This document shows, piece by piece, positions 20,108 through 20,616 of a stretch of 20,616 nt of DNA. Numbering within the stretch: the first letter of the stretch is position 1; every line of letters starts with the position of its first letter. A program made the translations under genes and the position numbers. This DNA is from Symbiodinium natans (lineage: Eukaryota; Sar; Dinophyceae; Suessiales; Symbiodiniaceae): assembly GCA_905221605.1 (NCBI GenBank), contig CAJNDS010001382.1, positions 1 through 20,616 on the forward strand, in the 5' to 3' direction. The notes beneath the pieces are model-generated. The model was not told the origin of the DNA. It made no database searches and worked only from the letters and a program-made list of their open reading frames with translations.

Positions 20108-20407
20108 TGTGAAGTCGACCAGCACTGGACTTGCACTAAGCCAATGCAATCACAGCCCGGTCACGCTGTTTTACGACTTCGCGAGTTCAAGCACTTGTGC
20201 AGCTACGCCTGAGTGCGTCCGGTCGGACCGCACAGCAACCTAAGAGCTACTGTACGACACTACCGTGCTCAAAGGCACAAGCTCGGTACTTGAGCCAAAA
20301 CATTGGCATTGTTACGAATTGCAAAACTACGCATGCAAAGGAAAACTACTACAGTACTGGCCCTGGCAGCTTTGCACCTGCAGCGTGCGTGCATAGACCT
20401 GCTCACA
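20108..20407 (-). repeat. 5' LTR (300 bp)
   Basis: This is the upstream LTR in the element's own direction. It is a direct repeat of 3346-3641 with 5 mismatches and two insertions (1 and 3 bases), about 98% identical. It starts TG and ends CA. In element orientation, bases 108-119 read TTTTGGCTCAAG, identical to the last 12 bases of the dinoflagellate spliced leader (20289-20300). If that marks the RNA 5' end, U3 would be about 107 bp and R plus U5 about 190 bp; this is inference. I see no clear TATA box. Confidence 0.93.
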
Positions 20408-20616
20408 ATTTATGTTTATTTATTTATTCATATTTATATTTTATATTTATATACATACACATATCATATAATGTACGACAATATGAAAATATAAATATAA
20501 ATAAAAATGATATATATATATAAATAGTATAACAGATAATGTATATAATATAAATATATATATATATATATAATATATAATATATTATATATAATATATT
20601 ATATATAATATATTAT
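20408..20616. other. AT-rich right flank, no gene
   Basis: Beyond the 5' LTR the sequence is simple AT-rich DNA (TTTATTTA, ATATATA, TAATATATTATA). Nothing coding is visible, and no five-base match to the other side of the element. Confidence 0.8.

Larger units (their letters stand above)
3346..20407 (-). mobile_element. Giant Ty3/gypsy-like LTR retrotransposon with RNA-processing cargo
   Basis: The element is bounded by two direct repeats of 296 and 300 bp that both begin TGTGAAG and end CTCACA on the plus strand, so each is a TG...CA LTR. All internal coding sequence reads on the minus strand: gag and protease first, then a polyprotein with RNase H, integrase and two separated halves of a reverse transcriptase, then a long cargo region. 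The LTRs differ by five substitutions and two short indels, which suggests a fairly young insertion. About 17 kb is long for an LTR element (commonly 5-10 kb). I see no target-site duplication: the five bases left of the element are agtag and those to the right are attta. The Ty3/gypsy assignment rests on RT, RNase H and integrase motifs; the domain order fits neither Ty3 nor Ty1/copia. Confidence 0.93.

Noticed and set aside
19837-20136. Minus-strand frame with two CHACG knuckles in the leader
   Set aside because: It has no ATG, starts inside the LTR, and exists only because of the 42-bp duplication.
3346-20407. Ty1/copia element, suggested by integrase preceding RT motifs
   Set aside because: RT, RNase H and the integrase tail all match Ty3/gypsy patterns, and a second RT piece lies before integrase.

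Overview
The window looks like nuclear DNA of a dinoflagellate, or a close alveolate relative. It is dominated by one very large LTR retrotransposon read on the minus strand. Three things support the host call: telomere-type TTTAGGG/CCCTAAA arrays, a 12-base match to the 3' end of the dinoflagellate spliced leader inside both LTRs, and very GC-rich element coding sequence set in AT-rich, repeat-packed flanks. The host is inferred; no host gene names it.

Positions 1-3345 hold almost only repeats: a 62-63 bp tandem repeat, a poly-G tract, a 21-bp satellite that flips orientation several times, telomere-type arrays meeting head to head, a short coding-like island, A-rich and 72-77 bp tandem repeats with a 14-bp palindrome, an AT-rich stretch, and about 930 bp of TAG-type trinucleotide repeat. 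Positions 20408-20616 are AT-rich with no gene.

Positions 3346-20407 are the element, about 17.06 kb. Its LTRs are 296 and 300 bp, both TG...CA, about 98% identical, with a purine-rich tract next to the 3' LTR. In the minus-strand direction it reads: 5' LTR; leader; gag plus protease frame (two CCCH fingers, in-frame TAG at codon 41); a frame change; then one uninterrupted 4205-codon frame. That frame carries a zinc ribbon and membrane segment, the C-terminal half of a Ty3/gypsy-type reverse transcriptase, RNase H, an alpha/beta domain of unknown role, a zinc ribbon, integrase (HHCC, DD35E), a methyltransferase-like domain, and only then the N-terminal half of the reverse transcriptase with its catalytic aspartates. 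After a low-quality linker comes an unrelated cargo: a Tpt1/KptA-type RNA 2'-phosphotransferase, C2H2 and RanBP2-type zinc fingers, an RGK-rich tract, a membrane segment, a SWIM finger and a PLD-family nuclease domain.

Two points stand out. The reverse transcriptase is split and in reversed order, yet key RT, RNase H and integrase residues are all present. The element also carries an RNA-end-processing cargo (Tpt1 plus PLD) not expected in LTR elements. Gag, protease, RT, RNase H and integrase would make and insert cDNA; the role of the cargo is unknown. The TAG in gag and the frame change leave open whether this copy is active.
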